Positions 54,134-63,885 are shown, counted from the stretch's first letter. The stretch: DNA of 64,000 nucleotides from Stappia stellulata DSM 5886 (GCF_000423705.1 NZ_AUIM01000011.1:124001-188000); one strand, 5' to 3'. The notes: a model not told the origin generated them from the sequence alone. A program made the numbers and translations.

Positions 54134-55909
54134 ATGGATCAAACAACACTCAATTACATCGTCGTGGGGCTGTCATTCGCGCTCTACTTCGGGATCGCCA
54201 TCTGGGCGCGCGCCGGGTCGACCGGCGAGTTCTATGCCGCCGGCCGCGGGGTTCCCCCGGTCCTGAACGGCATGGCGACCGGAGCCGACTGGATGTCGGC
54301 GGCGTCCTTCATCTCCATGGCCGGGCTGATTGCCTTCACCGGCTATGACAACTCGACCTTCCTGATGGGCTGGACCGGCGGCTATGTGCTGCTCGCCATG
54401 CTGCTTGCCCCCTATTTGCGCAAGTTCGGCAAATACACGGTGCCGGAGTTCATCGGCGACCGTTTCTATTCGCAAACCGCGCGCATCGTCGCCGTGATCT
54501 GCCTGATCGTCGCCTCGATCACCTATGTCATCGGCCAGATGACGGGCGTCGGTGTGACCTTCGCCCGCTTTCTCGAGGTCGATGTGACCACCGGCCTCTT
54601 GATCGGCGCGACGGTCGTGTTCTTCTATGCGGTGCTCGGCGGCATGAAGGGCATCACCTATACGCAGGTCGCCCAGTACGTCGTGCTGATCACGGCCTAT
54701 ACCATCCCGGCGATCTTCATCTCGCTGGCGCTGACCGGAAATGCGATCCCCTCGCTCGGCCTGTTCTCCGAGCACACCGCCTCGGGCCAGCCACTTCTCG
54801 CCAAGCTCGACCAGGTCGTCACCGATCTCGGTTTCGCCAGCTACACCGGCCATCACACCAACACGCTGAACATGGTGCTCTTCACCATGTCGCTGATGAT
54901 CGGCACGGCGGGCCTTCCGCATGTCATCATCCGCTTCTTCACCGTGCCGCGGGTCGCCGACGCGCGCTGGTCCGCCGGCTGGGCGCTGGTTTTCATCGCA
55001 CTGCTCTATCTGACGGCTCCCGCTGTCGGCGCGATGGCACGCCTCAACATCATGGACACGATCCAGACCGGCGAAATCGGTGCGCCGGAGGGCAATCTCG
55101 CTTACGAGAACCGGCCGCAGTGGTTCAAGAACTGGGAGGAGACCGGGCTTCTCAACTTCGAGGACAAGAACGGCGACGGTCGCATCCAGTTCTACAACGA
55201 CAAGAACGCCGAGTTCGCCGAAAAGGCCCAGGAATTCGGCTGGAACGGCAACGAGCTGGACGTCAACCGCGACATCCTCGTGCTCGCCAACCCGGAGATC
55301 GCGCAGCTTCCCGGCTGGGTGATCGCGCTTGTCGCCGCCGGCGGTCTCGCAGCCGCGCTGTCGACGGCCGCGGGCCTCCTGCTCGCGATTTCCTCGGCGA
55401 TCTCGCACGACCTGATCAAGTCGGTCATCAACCCGCGCATCTCGGAAAAGGGCGAACTCCTTGCCGCCCGCATCGCGATGACCGGTGCGATCATCGTCGC
55501 GACTTGGCTCGGGCTCAATCCTCCGGGCTTCGCGGCCCAGACCGTGGCGCTCGCCTTCGGCCTTGCCGCGGCGTCGATCTTTCCGGTGCTGATGATGGGC
55601 ATCTTCTCCAAGCGGGTAAACGCGCCCGGTGCGATCTGCGGCATGCTGACGGGGCTGATCATCACGGTCGGCTATGTCTTCACCTACCTGGGCATGTTCT
55701 TCATCCCCGGCACCAACCTGCTGCCGAACACGCCGGACGCCTGGCTCTTCGGCATTTCCCCGGCCTCCTTCGGCACGATCGGCGCGATCTTCAACTTCGC
55801 GGTCGCCTATCTCGTGTCGATGCAGACGGCGGAACCGCCGCAGGAAATCCAGGACCTGGTGGAATCCGTGCGCATCCCGCGCGGTGCCGGTGTTGCCGTC
55901 GACCACTGA
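54134..55909 (+). CDS. Sodium:solute symporter, VC_2705/ActP-like
   Basis: A 591-residue SSS-family symporter with about 13 helices. Core SSS features are GRGVPPVLNGMATGADWMSAASF (core NGMATGADWMSAASF), the FIGDRFY signature and GLAAALSTAAGLLLAISSAISHD (core AALSTAAGLLLAISSA). A hydrophilic extracytoplasmic loop (about 320-395) contains an EF-hand-like DKNGDGRIQFYN (344-355). Substrate is probably acetate or another short carboxylate, by similarity to ActP. GGAGG lies 9 bases before the ATG. Confidence 0.93.
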   Translation: MDQTTLNYIVVGLSFALYFGIAIWARAGSTGEFYAAGRGVPPVLNGMATGADWMSAASFISMAGLIAFTGYDNSTFLMGWTGGYVLLAMLLAPYLRKFGKYTVPEFIGDRFYSQTARIVAVICLIVASITYVIGQMTGVGVTFARFLEVDVTTGLLIGATVVFFYAVLGGMKGITYTQVAQYVVLITAYTIPAIFISLALTGNAIPSLGLFSEHTASGQPLLAKLDQVVTDLGFASYTGHHTNTLNMVLFTMSLMIGTAGLPHVIIRFFTVPRVADARWSAGWALVFIALLYLTAPAVGAMARLNIMDTIQTGEIGAPEGNLAYENRPQWFKNWEETGLLNFEDKNGDGRIQFYNDKNAEFAEKAQEFGWNGNELDVNRDILVLANPEIAQLPGWVIALVAAGGLAAALSTAAGLLLAISSAISHDLIKSVINPRISEKGELLAARIAMTGAIIVATWLGLNPPGFAAQTVALAFGLAAASIFPVLMMGIFSKRVNAPGAICGMLTGLIITVGYVFTYLGMFFIPGTNLLPNTPDAWLFGISPASFGTIGAIFNFAVAYLVSMQTAEPPQEIQDLVESVRIPRGAGVAVDH

Positions 55910-56028
55910 CGGCGCGCCACGCCACACCGAGACCGGCCCCCGCCCACGGGCGGGGGTCGCACACCTGGCGGTTTGCACCGGAGGCTCCGGCACATCCAGA
56001 CCGCATGACACTGGCGACAAGGTGAGCC

Positions 56029-57876
56029 ATGACCCTCGACACCGCCTCCCTGACCGCCTTCTTCTCCCGACATCACCCCTTCGACCTGCTGCCCGAGGCC
56101 GAAATCGCGGCGCTCGCGCAAACCGCCAAGCGGAAAACGCTCGCGCCCGGCCTGCCGCTTTTCAATGTCGGCGAGACGCTGACCCACATCCATGTGGTGG
56201 AAAGCGGCGAAGTCGATCTCCTGTCTCCACAAGGCGATCCGGTCTCGCGCGCCGCCAGCGGCGAAATCCTCGGCGCCAAGGCGCTGCTGCGCGACGGGAC
56301 CGCGACCCTGCGCGCCGTCGGCGCGAGTGACAGCGCGTTGATCGCCATTCCGGGCACGGTGTTTCGCGCCCTCCTCGGCCGGCATCCGCGCTTCGACGCC
56401 TTCTTCGATCCCTTGCGCGACACGCCGAAACGTCGGGCGACGGGCCCATCGGACGGGGCCGATGCGGCCCTCGTCTCCGTCGAACTGCGCGACATCATGA
56501 CAGCCGACCCGCTGGTGTTGCCGCAAGGCATCGGCGCCCGGGACGCCGCGCGCATCATGGCGGACAAGAACATTTCCTGCGTGCTTGTCGGCGACAACGC
56601 AACGCTTGCCGGCATCGTTACCACCGGCGACCTCACCGCCCGGGTGCTCGCCGCCGGCCGCGACCCGCTGACACCGCTTCGCGCAATCATGACCGCCGAC
56701 CCTGCTTCGCTGCCGCCCGGCGCGCTGCTCCTCGACGCCTTGATGCTGATGAGCGGTCGGGGGATCGGCCATCTGCCGGTCTGCGAGGAGGGGCGCGCCG
56801 TCGGCATCGTCACCCGCACAAATCTGGTGCGCCACCAGTCGCTCTCGGCCGTCTCGCTGATCTCCGACATCGCCCGCCAGGACACGCAAGACGCGCTTGC
56901 CGCCACCGTGGCGCAGGTGCCGCAGCTACTCGCGCAGCTCGTCGGCCTCGGCGTGGAAGCCCATCGCATCGGCCATCTGATCAGCAGCGTGACCGACGCG
57001 CTGACCCGGCGGCTGATCGAGCTTGCCGAACGCGATCTCGGCCCCGCGCCCGTGCCCTGGCTCTGGGCGGCCTGCGGATCTCAAGGAAGGCGCGAGCAGA
57101 CCGGCGTTTCGGACCAGGACAATTGCCTGATCCTCGACGACGCCTATGACGAGGCGCGCCACGGCAAATGGTTCGCCGACTTCGCCGCGCGCGTCTGCGA
57201 CGGACTGAACGCCTGCGGTTATGTCTATTGTCCGGGCGACATGATGGCGACCAATCCGCGCTGGCGACAGCCGGCGAAGGTCTGGAAGGGCTATTTCGAG
57301 GGCTGGATCGCAACCCCCGATCCGATGGCGCAGATGCTGGCGAGCGTGATGTTCGACCTGCGCCCGATCCACGGGGAGACCGCACTTTTTTCCGGCATGC
57401 AGCGCCGCACTCTGGATCTGGCGCGGCGCAATTCGATCTTCCGCGCCCATATGACGGCCAATTCCTTGAAACACACGCCTCCGCTCGGCCTGTTTCGCGG
57501 CTTCGCGCTGATCCGCTCGGGGGAGCACAAGGACACGCTCGACCTCAAGCACAGCGGCGTCGTTCCCGTCGTCGATCTCGCCCGGCTCTATGCGCTGGAA
57601 GGCGGGCTTGAGCCGGTCAACACGCGCGAACGGTTGATCGCCGCGCGCGAGGCGGGCACCCTCAGCCCGTCGGGCGGGCGCGATCTCGTCGATGCCTACG
57701 ACCTGATCGCCAACATCCGTCTGGCGCATCAGGCAAGACAGGTGCGCGCGGGGGAGGCGCCAGACAATTTCATGGCCCCGGCGAGCCTGTCGGCGCTGGA
57801 GCGCAATCACCTCAAGGACGCCTTCGGCGTGATAAAGACCCTGCAATCGGCCATCGGCCACGGCCGCACGCTGTGA
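56029..57876 (+). CDS. cNMP-binding/CBS/DUF294 nucleotidyltransferase-like signalling protein
   Basis: A 615-residue multidomain protein. It has an N-terminal cyclic-nucleotide-binding-like domain (10-125: HVVESGEVDLLSPQGD), a CBS pair (~150-270: TADPLVLPQGIGARDAARIM and MTADPASLPPGALLL), the DUF294 nucleotidyltransferase with WAACGSQGRREQTGVSDQDN (~350-369) and its C-terminal substrate-binding domain (~470-600). Such proteins accompany acetate/solute symporters and probably control them by adenylyl- or uridylylation, not yet demonstrated. It lies 119 bases after the symporter gene. Confidence 0.9.
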   Translation: MTLDTASLTAFFSRHHPFDLLPEAEIAALAQTAKRKTLAPGLPLFNVGETLTHIHVVESGEVDLLSPQGDPVSRAASGEILGAKALLRDGTATLRAVGASDSALIAIPGTVFRALLGRHPRFDAFFDPLRDTPKRRATGPSDGADAALVSVELRDIMTADPLVLPQGIGARDAARIMADKNISCVLVGDNATLAGIVTTGDLTARVLAAGRDPLTPLRAIMTADPASLPPGALLLDALMLMSGRGIGHLPVCEEGRAVGIVTRTNLVRHQSLSAVSLISDIARQDTQDALAATVAQVPQLLAQLVGLGVEAHRIGHLISSVTDALTRRLIELAERDLGPAPVPWLWAACGSQGRREQTGVSDQDNCLILDDAYDEARHGKWFADFAARVCDGLNACGYVYCPGDMMATNPRWRQPAKVWKGYFEGWIATPDPMAQMLASVMFDLRPIHGETALFSGMQRRTLDLARRNSIFRAHMTANSLKHTPPLGLFRGFALIRSGEHKDTLDLKHSGVVPVVDLARLYALEGGLEPVNTRERLIAAREAGTLSPSGGRDLVDAYDLIANIRLAHQARQVRAGEAPDNFMAPASLSALERNHLKDAFGVIKTLQSAIGHGRTL

Positions 57877-57974
57877 CGAGCCCTGCACCGGCAACGCGCG
57901 CCATTTGACAGCGGCGCCGGCAAGCCCCATCCCTGACCGGCGCCGACAATTTCAAAGCGAAGGCAACGAATCCC

Positions 57975-58487
57975 ATGTTCTTCACGCTGATCAGCACCTT
58001 CGTCCTCGGCCTCGCCGTCGCCGGCATCATTCTGCTGGTGAACCGCACCATCGGCGGACGCCTGCCGCGCTGGACGACCCCGGCCGCTGCCGGGCTTGCC
58101 ATGCTCGCCTACACGATCTGGACGGAATACGACTGGGTCGACCGCACGACGCGCGGCCTGCCGAACGGGCTGGAGGTGGTGCGCACCTATGAGACCTCAA
58201 ACATCCTGCAGCCCTGGACGCTGATCGCGCCGCGCATCAACCGTCTGGTCGCGCTCGACCGGCCGAGCATCGAGACGAACGAAAACGCCCCGCGCTACCG
58301 CAAGGCGTCGCTTTATCTCTTTGCCCGCTTCGACCAGCCGCGCGAATTGCGCCAGATCTACGACTGCGAGCAAAACCGCCGCATCGACCTGCTGCCGGGC
58401 GAAACCGTCGATCCGGCCGAGATCCCCGACGCCGCCTGGGAACAGCTCTCGAACGACCCGGTTGCAACGGAAGTGTGTGGCGGGTGA
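57975..58487 (+). CDS. Unknown two-helix membrane protein
   Basis: A 170-residue protein without a recognised family. TM1 (about 3-25, FTLISTFVLGLAVAGIILLV) and TM2 (about 37-54) are followed by a soluble domain of about 110 residues with Arg-rich central part, one Cys (CEQNRRID) and a C-terminal Cys (EVCGG). The two Cys could pair outside the cytoplasm. It follows the DUF294 gene by 98 bases, the same strand, with AAGG before the ATG. It might belong to the symporter module. Confidence 0.6.
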   Translation: MFFTLISTFVLGLAVAGIILLVNRTIGGRLPRWTTPAAAGLAMLAYTIWTEYDWVDRTTRGLPNGLEVVRTYETSNILQPWTLIAPRINRLVALDRPSIETNENAPRYRKASLYLFARFDQPRELRQIYDCEQNRRIDLLPGETVDPAEIPDAAWEQLSNDPVATEVCGG

Positions 58488-58590
58488 GGGGAAGAAATTC
58501 GCAGCGAGACCGGCCGGCGCCATTCAGAACCGGCGACAGCAAAGACAATCGGTTGGCGCGACCAAACCGACGATAGGGGATGAGAAAAAG

Positions 58591-58666
58591 TGGTGCCGGT
58601 GAACGGACTCGAACCGCCGACCCCATCATTACGAATGACGTGCTCTACCATCTGAGCTACACCGGC
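58591..58666 (-). tRNA. tRNA-Thr(CGU)
   Basis: A 76-base cloverleaf on the minus strand: acceptor GCCGGTG with CACCGGC, D-arm GCTC/GAGC, anticodon stem CGTCA/TGATG with loop TTCGTAA (anticodon CGT), T-loop TTCGAGT and encoded CCA. It decodes ACG. Confidence 0.97.
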
Positions 58667-59100
58667 GCACCAAACCGGGACGTGTGCGTCCCGTATGTCT
58701 TCCAAAGCAAGGCGCTTCGGACGTTCGCCCGTCCCGGTCTTTCGGGGCGGACAGACCCCACGTCATCCGCGACAGCGAATACGGTCGCTGTCAGGCGTTC
58801 GGCGAGGTGGCCGCTTGATACCCGACCGGGCGGCGCGGCGCAAGAGGCTTTACGTGCCCCCTCGCGCCTTTTGGACAAAGCGGCAAGGCACCGCGATCTG
58901 GCAAGCGAAACGCCCCGACCCGTATGAGGGTCGGGACACGTCGAGACGCCGATCGCATCCCCGCCCCGAGGCGGGGACAACGCCCGCAAATGAAGCCGTG
59001 GCGAAGCCTCCCGCCTCCATCGGCGTATCGGGTCCCTGCCATCGAAACGGCCGGCCTTCCCGGCCAAGCGCGTGGCGCCGCCGGGCAGGCCGGGCATTCG
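58667..59100. other. 434-base region with three perfect 8-base hairpins
   Basis: No gene is seen. Three perfect 8-base stems are present: GACAGCGA/TCGCTGTC (58771-58792), CCCGACCC/GGGTCGGG (58914-58935) and TCCCCGCC/GGCGGGGA (58958-58977). The latter two may serve as factor-assisted terminators of hemY, but T-runs are short. Confidence 0.5.
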
Positions 59101-60957
59101 TCAGTTGAAGAAGCGGAAACCCGGCTTCTTCTGGCTCGCCTTGTCCGCCTCGTCGTCCGGCCCCGGATCGTCGGGCATGTGTTTCAGCGGAAACTCGATC
59201 GGGCGCGACAGGTCGTCCTTCCCCTTGCCAGCGGTTTTGCCATCGGCCTTGGGGTCTGTCTTCGCGTCCGTCTTGGCGTCCGCTTTTGCAGCCTCCTTCG
59301 GGGCGTCGTCCTTCGGCTCGGCCGCACGTGCCGCAGCTGCCGGCGCCACTCCGGTCGCGTCCGCCGCTTTTACCGGGTCCGATGTCTCGTCCGTCCGGGC
59401 TGCGTCCTCTTGCGCCGGGGCGGCTGTATCCGCAGCTCGCGTGGCATCGGCCACGGGATGCGCCTCGGCGGCGGAGGCCGCCGCACCGCCGGGAGGAGAG
59501 GCCGGTGCGGGCGCCTGCGCGGCGCCGGACACAGTCTCGCCGGTCGCCTGCGGGCTTGCCTCGCCGGCCGGCGGCTTGCGTTCCAGCGGCGTCGCTTCCA
59601 GATGCGCCGGGGCGGCCGGAAGCGCTTCCAGAAGCGTCTCGTCCAGCGCCTCGAGCGGATCGTCGTGGTGATCGCGCGTTGCCGGGGGGGTGGTCCAGAC
59701 GAAGGCATCCAGCCGTCCGTCGACCGGCGACACCGGCGACCAGGTGTCGCTGACGACGCCATCCGCCACCCAGGCCGGGTCGGAGGGCGCGCGCACCGCG
59801 CGGGCGAGCCATTCGCGCACCCGGCCCCTGTCGCCGTGCTGGCGTTCCTCCAGGTCCGCCATCATCAGGAACACGCGCTGCGTCGGCTCCAGGCGAAGTG
59901 CTGCCTTCATCTGCGCACGCGCCAGATCCCAGTCGCCCGCCTCGATGGCGGCCCGCGCCAGCGCCAGCGCGCCTTCCGCATTGTGGGCGCGCAGCGCGGC
60001 GAGCGACTTCACCCGCTTCAGCCGGTCCTGCGCCGAGTCGCCCGTGCGCGCATGGGCATAGGCATCGGCAAGCTCGGGATGCGGGGTGTGCTTCCAGGTG
60101 GTCTCGGCGATTTTCATCGCCTTGCGGATATCGCCGCGCCGTGTCGCGAGACGCGCGGCAGCCACCGCCGCCGGCACCAGCGCGGGCGCCAGTCCGTGTG
60201 CCTCGTTCGCCTTCTGGCGTGCGGCGTCCGGATCGCGATCCTCAAGCTCCAGCGCCTGCGCGGTCAGCAGCACCGCCTTGTGGCGGCGGAAGGTCTTCTT
60301 GTCGACGAGCTTGGAGGCGTAGTTCTTCTCCAGCGTCTTGATCGCATCGGCCCAGTCGCCGCTCACCGCCTGATAACCGAGCACCGCGCGCCCGGCCCAG
60401 TCGAGGCCCGGCATCAGCTGCGCGGCTTCCTCGGCATAGTGGCGCGCTGCAACCGGTTCGTTCAGCCGCTCCGCCTCGATGTAGAGACCGTGCAGACCCA
60501 CGGGACGCAGCGCCGGATCGTCGAGCATCGCCTCGAAGCGCGACCGCGCCTCCTCGTGCCGTCCGTCGAGCTGGGCACTTTGTGCCAGCAGAAGCTGCGT
60601 CGCCGGTTCGCCGGACAGAAGCTTCGCGGCCTCCGCGCCGTGACGGCCCGCGCCGGCGGCATCGCCCACGCCCAGCGCCAGCAGGCCCTTGGACATGGCG
60701 TCATAGCCGCGGTCCTTGCGCCGGCGGCAGAAGAAGCGGCTCACGTGGTCGGGCGTGCGCAGGATGAACAGCGCAACGTTCCAGAAGACGATCCCGAGCA
60801 CCAGGAGACCGAGCAGCGCGACGGCCGCCGTCATCACGCCGGTCTCGATCTGATAGCCCTGCCAGTCGAGGGTGACGATGCCCGGCTTGTCGGCGATCCA
60901 GGCGGAGGCCACCGCGACAAGGAACACAAGAGCGATGAAGATCAGCAAGCGAATCAT
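59101..60957 (-). CDS. hemY: HemY-type tetratricopeptide membrane protein
   Basis: A 618-residue protein of the HemY_N family (not the oxidase of the same name). Two TM helices (about 4-20 and 40-68) and the HemY_N segment VTLDWQGYQIETG and FFCRRRKDRGYDAMSKGL are followed by TPR repeats (~85-400). The last ~150 residues are Ala/Asp/Lys/Pro-rich and disordered, ending PGFRFFN. Its role in heme synthesis is inferred from gene position with hemD and hemC. It follows the Mic60-like gene by 91 bases. Confidence 0.9.
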   Translation of the reverse strand: MIRLLIFIALVFLVAVASAWIADKPGIVTLDWQGYQIETGVMTAAVALLGLLVLGIVFWNVALFILRTPDHVSRFFCRRRKDRGYDAMSKGLLALGVGDAAGAGRHGAEAAKLLSGEPATQLLLAQSAQLDGRHEEARSRFEAMLDDPALRPVGLHGLYIEAERLNEPVAARHYAEEAAQLMPGLDWAGRAVLGYQAVSGDWADAIKTLEKNYASKLVDKKTFRRHKAVLLTAQALELEDRDPDAARQKANEAHGLAPALVPAAVAAARLATRRGDIRKAMKIAETTWKHTPHPELADAYAHARTGDSAQDRLKRVKSLAALRAHNAEGALALARAAIEAGDWDLARAQMKAALRLEPTQRVFLMMADLEERQHGDRGRVREWLARAVRAPSDPAWVADGVVSDTWSPVSPVDGRLDAFVWTTPPATRDHHDDPLEALDETLLEALPAAPAHLEATPLERKPPAGEASPQATGETVSGAAQAPAPASPPGGAAASAAEAHPVADATRAADTAAPAQEDAARTDETSDPVKAADATGVAPAAAARAAEPKDDAPKEAAKADAKTDAKTDPKADGKTAGKGKDDLSRPIEFPLKHMPDDPGPDDEADKASQKKPGFRFFN

Positions 60958-61048
60958 GATGTTTCCCTCCCCCCAACCCGGCCTTGCGGGTCATGACGGC
61001 ATGCGGGGCAATTGACGGGTCCGCCGGCAGTGGCGGTGAGCGCGGCCC

Positions 61049-63049
61049 TCATTGCGGCGCCGCGCTCAGCGATTTCAGCACGTCGCGCGTCACCTGGTCC
61101 ACCAGCCGGTCGGCGGCAAGCCGCGCCCGCGCGTTGCCGACCCAGTCGCTCCCGGCAGCGCGCACGTTTTCCGGCAGCGTCTCATAGGCATCGAGCGCCC
61201 CGGCGAAATCGCCCGCATCGACCCGGGCCTCCATGCGGCCAAGGGCGGCCGACGGCGTGTTGGCGTCGCTTTCCCCCGGCTGGCGGATCGAGATGAGCGA
61301 GCGCGCATTGGACCAGAAGCTGTCGACCAGATCGCCATCGGCGGGGGCATCCAGCTTCGCGCTCATCGCACGCGCGGCGGCGCCAAACGCCGCCTGCAGC
61401 GCATTGCGGGTGGGAACGCCCTGCGCGGCACGCGCCTGCAGCGGCCCGAGATCCGTGTCCGCGGGAAGCGCGGACGCCACCGCGGCAAGCTCCGTCTCGA
61501 ACGGCGCGCCCGCGTCCATGGCGGATTTCAGCGCCGAGACCGCGACGGCGCGCGCTGCCGTCTCGCGGGCGCCGACGCCGCCCATCTGCGCCTCGATCGG
61601 CGCGACCCGCTTTTCCAGGGCGGCGACCGTCGTCGAAACGCTTTTCAGCCCCTCGTCGACCCGGGTCTGCAGCGCGTCCTGCCCTTTGGTCAGGCTGGCC
61701 AGCGTCTCCCCCTGCGCCGACGCCTGGCTGTTCAGCGCAGCGATACTTTCCTGCAGGCCCGAGAGCTGATCCCTGACGCCCGACAGCCCGCCGAGCGTCT
61801 GGTCGAGCGAGGCGACGGTGTCCTCAAGCGCGGAAATCCGGCTGTCGAGCGCGGCACGGGCATCGCCGGCCCCGGCACTGTCGCCGATCTGGTCACGCAG
61901 GCTGGCGATGGTCTCGCCCTGCTCGCTCACGCTCTGGCCGAGCGCCTCCTGCCGTTCCTGAAGGCTGGCGAGACCGGCCGTCTCGCCGGCGCCGCCGGAA
62001 GACACGAACCGCCGCAGCTCCGCCAGTCCGCTCTCCAGTTGCGCAAGCCGCTCCGAAGCCGCCTCCGGAAGACCGGTGGCCGATTGCAGCCCGCTCTCCA
62101 CCGAGCTCTCAAGCGCCGACATGCGGGAGCGCAGGTCCTCAAGCGCGGCGGAGGCGGAGGAGGTCGCATCCTGCGTGTCGCTCAGTCCGGCGATGCGCTC
62201 CTCAAGGCCGGCGATGCGGCTTTGTGCCGCGGTCAACGCGGATTGCACCTCGGAGGCCGCCGGAGCGGCGCTCACCGGCAGATAACCGGCGCGATGCGCG
62301 CCGTAGGCACCGCCGAGCACGAGCCCCGCGCCGACGATCGAGGCAACGACGAGGGAGCTCACGCCGGCGCCGCCGGATTTTTCCGGGCGCGCGGCGTCGG
62401 CCGCCGGGGGCTTGCCCGTGCCGGCGGAGGACTGAGCGGAGGATGTGGCGGAAGCCGAAGACGCGCCGCCCCCGGATCCGCCGGGCTTTGCCGCCGACGA
62501 CGTTTCGCCGGGTTTCGCGCCGCTCGCGGAGGCCCCGGCCGGCGCCGTTGCCGGCGCGACGGCCGGTCCGGAAGCGGAACCGGCCGGCTTCTGGGGTGAA
62601 CCGGACGACGAGGCGGGCGAAGAGGCGGACTTCGATGCAGGGGAGGCGCTCGCCGACGCCGGCGCGGCGGATTTCGCACCGGAAGCCGGAGACGACGACG
62701 CGCTCGTGCCCGCGCCGGCCGGCTTCGCGTCACCGGGCTTCGCATCGGACTGTTTGGTGTCGGACGGTTTGGTGTCCGCCTGCCTGCCTTGCGCGGATTT
62801 CGTCTCGCTCGGCGTGCCCGGTGCCGCGGTGTCCGGCCCCTGAGAACCGCTTTTCTGGGACCCGGTGGACTGCGGGCCGGTCGCCGGCTTTTGCGCGGCT
62901 GGCTTGGCGCCGGGCACTTCCCTGGCTTCCAGATCGATGGTCACCGGCTTGCGGCCGGATGCACTCCCGGACGCCGCTCCGGACCCGGGTTTGGATGAGG
63001 CTTTCGCGGAGTCGCTCTTCTGGTCCGGCTTCTTGCTGTCGGCGGCCAT
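61049..63049 (-). CDS. Mic60/mitofilin-domain inner-membrane protein
   Basis: A 666-residue protein. Residues 1-228 are low-complexity Ala/Ser/Pro/Lys; one TM helix spans 231-251; a long coiled coil (about 265-500) follows with heptads such as RIAGLEERIAGLSD and SRISALEDTVASLDQTL; the C-terminal mitofilin-type domain (~510-666) has GDFAGALDAYETLPENVRA. Alphaproteobacterial Mic60 deforms membranes and is the ancestor of the MICOS subunit; its gene lies near heme genes as here. ATG 63049 is used; the open frame reaches 63157 without similarity. Confidence 0.88.
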   Translation of the reverse strand: MAADSKKPDQKSDSAKASSKPGSGAASGSASGRKPVTIDLEAREVPGAKPAAQKPATGPQSTGSQKSGSQGPDTAAPGTPSETKSAQGRQADTKPSDTKQSDAKPGDAKPAGAGTSASSSPASGAKSAAPASASASPASKSASSPASSSGSPQKPAGSASGPAVAPATAPAGASASGAKPGETSSAAKPGGSGGGASSASATSSAQSSAGTGKPPAADAARPEKSGGAGVSSLVVASIVGAGLVLGGAYGAHRAGYLPVSAAPAASEVQSALTAAQSRIAGLEERIAGLSDTQDATSSASAALEDLRSRMSALESSVESGLQSATGLPEAASERLAQLESGLAELRRFVSSGGAGETAGLASLQERQEALGQSVSEQGETIASLRDQIGDSAGAGDARAALDSRISALEDTVASLDQTLGGLSGVRDQLSGLQESIAALNSQASAQGETLASLTKGQDALQTRVDEGLKSVSTTVAALEKRVAPIEAQMGGVGARETAARAVAVSALKSAMDAGAPFETELAAVASALPADTDLGPLQARAAQGVPTRNALQAAFGAAARAMSAKLDAPADGDLVDSFWSNARSLISIRQPGESDANTPSAALGRMEARVDAGDFAGALDAYETLPENVRAAGSDWVGNARARLAADRLVDQVTRDVLKSLSAAPQ

Positions 63050-63170
63050 GACTGTCCTCTCGCTTGCCGGGCATCGGCCCGGTGTCTTTACCTGAAACAT
63101 GGGGTTCGCGATGGAACCGGTCGCCCCCATGATTGCCGTTTTCGCGCTGCAAAACAAATATGTCTGTCGA

Positions 63171-63881
63171 TTAGCATGTCTTTTCCAGCAAGGCGATCAA
63201 CGCCGCCTCGCTTGGCTCCGCCGCGACATGGCAGGGGCCGAGCGCATGCAACGGTTCCGCGACCTGGTCCGACAGCGCGAAGAAGACGAGCCCTTCGTGA
63301 ACGTCGAGCCGGGTCAGCGCAGCGATCAAGGCATCGGCGGAGCGGCGGGAATACACCAGCACCGCCAGCGGATCCTCGGGACCGCAGGACGCCAGCGCCG
63401 CGACAAGCGCGGCCGGCGGCTCGGCAAGCGCCTCCATGTCGTAGACCTCGTGCATCCTGCAGGGGATGTCGTTCGCCTGCAGGATGGCGCAAAGATCGCC
63501 GCTGCGTTGCCGGCCGGCCAGATAGACCACCGATCCGGGACGGGCGCGCAGCAAATGCGCGCACAACGATCCCAGATCCCCGTCCGCGGCCTCCACCCGC
63601 AGGGCACCCGCGTCTTTCGCGGCTGAGGCCGTCGCCTCGCCGACGGCAAAGACCGGATGCGCGCGCAGTCGCTCCCATGCGGGCGTTCCCTGCACAGCCT
63701 CGATGGCGCGCGCGCTTGTCACCGCGACCACGGCACCCGGCGGCACCTCGGGCACGCCGGCAAGGCCGATCGCGCGCATCCGCATCATCGGCGCGACAAC
63801 CGGCGCATAGCCAAGTCGCAGCAGCTGCCGCGCCGTGCGGCCCGCCACAGGTTCGGGTCGTGTCAGCAACACGCGCGACAT
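63171..63881 (-). CDS. hemD: Uroporphyrinogen-III synthase
   Basis: A 236-residue HemD with two alpha/beta domains: VLLTRPEPVAGRTARQLLRLGYAPV (core LLTRPEPVAGRTA) at the start, GAVVAVTSARAIEA and the second-domain YSRRSADALIAAL. HemD closes hydroxymethylbilane with D-ring inversion to make uroporphyrinogen III. The family is poorly conserved, but position four bases after hemC confirms it. Confidence 0.93.
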   Translation of the reverse strand: MSRVLLTRPEPVAGRTARQLLRLGYAPVVAPMMRMRAIGLAGVPEVPPGAVVAVTSARAIEAVQGTPAWERLRAHPVFAVGEATASAAKDAGALRVEAADGDLGSLCAHLLRARPGSVVYLAGRQRSGDLCAILQANDIPCRMHEVYDMEALAEPPAALVAALASCGPEDPLAVLVYSRRSADALIAALTRLDVHEGLVFFALSDQVAEPLHALGPCHVAAEPSEAALIALLEKTC

Positions 63882-63885
63882 GGCC

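Noticed and set aside
58591-58666. tRNA-Thr as an integration site for an island
   Set aside because: No repeat of the tRNA 3' end and no integrase were found nearby; flanking genes are housekeeping or transport genes.
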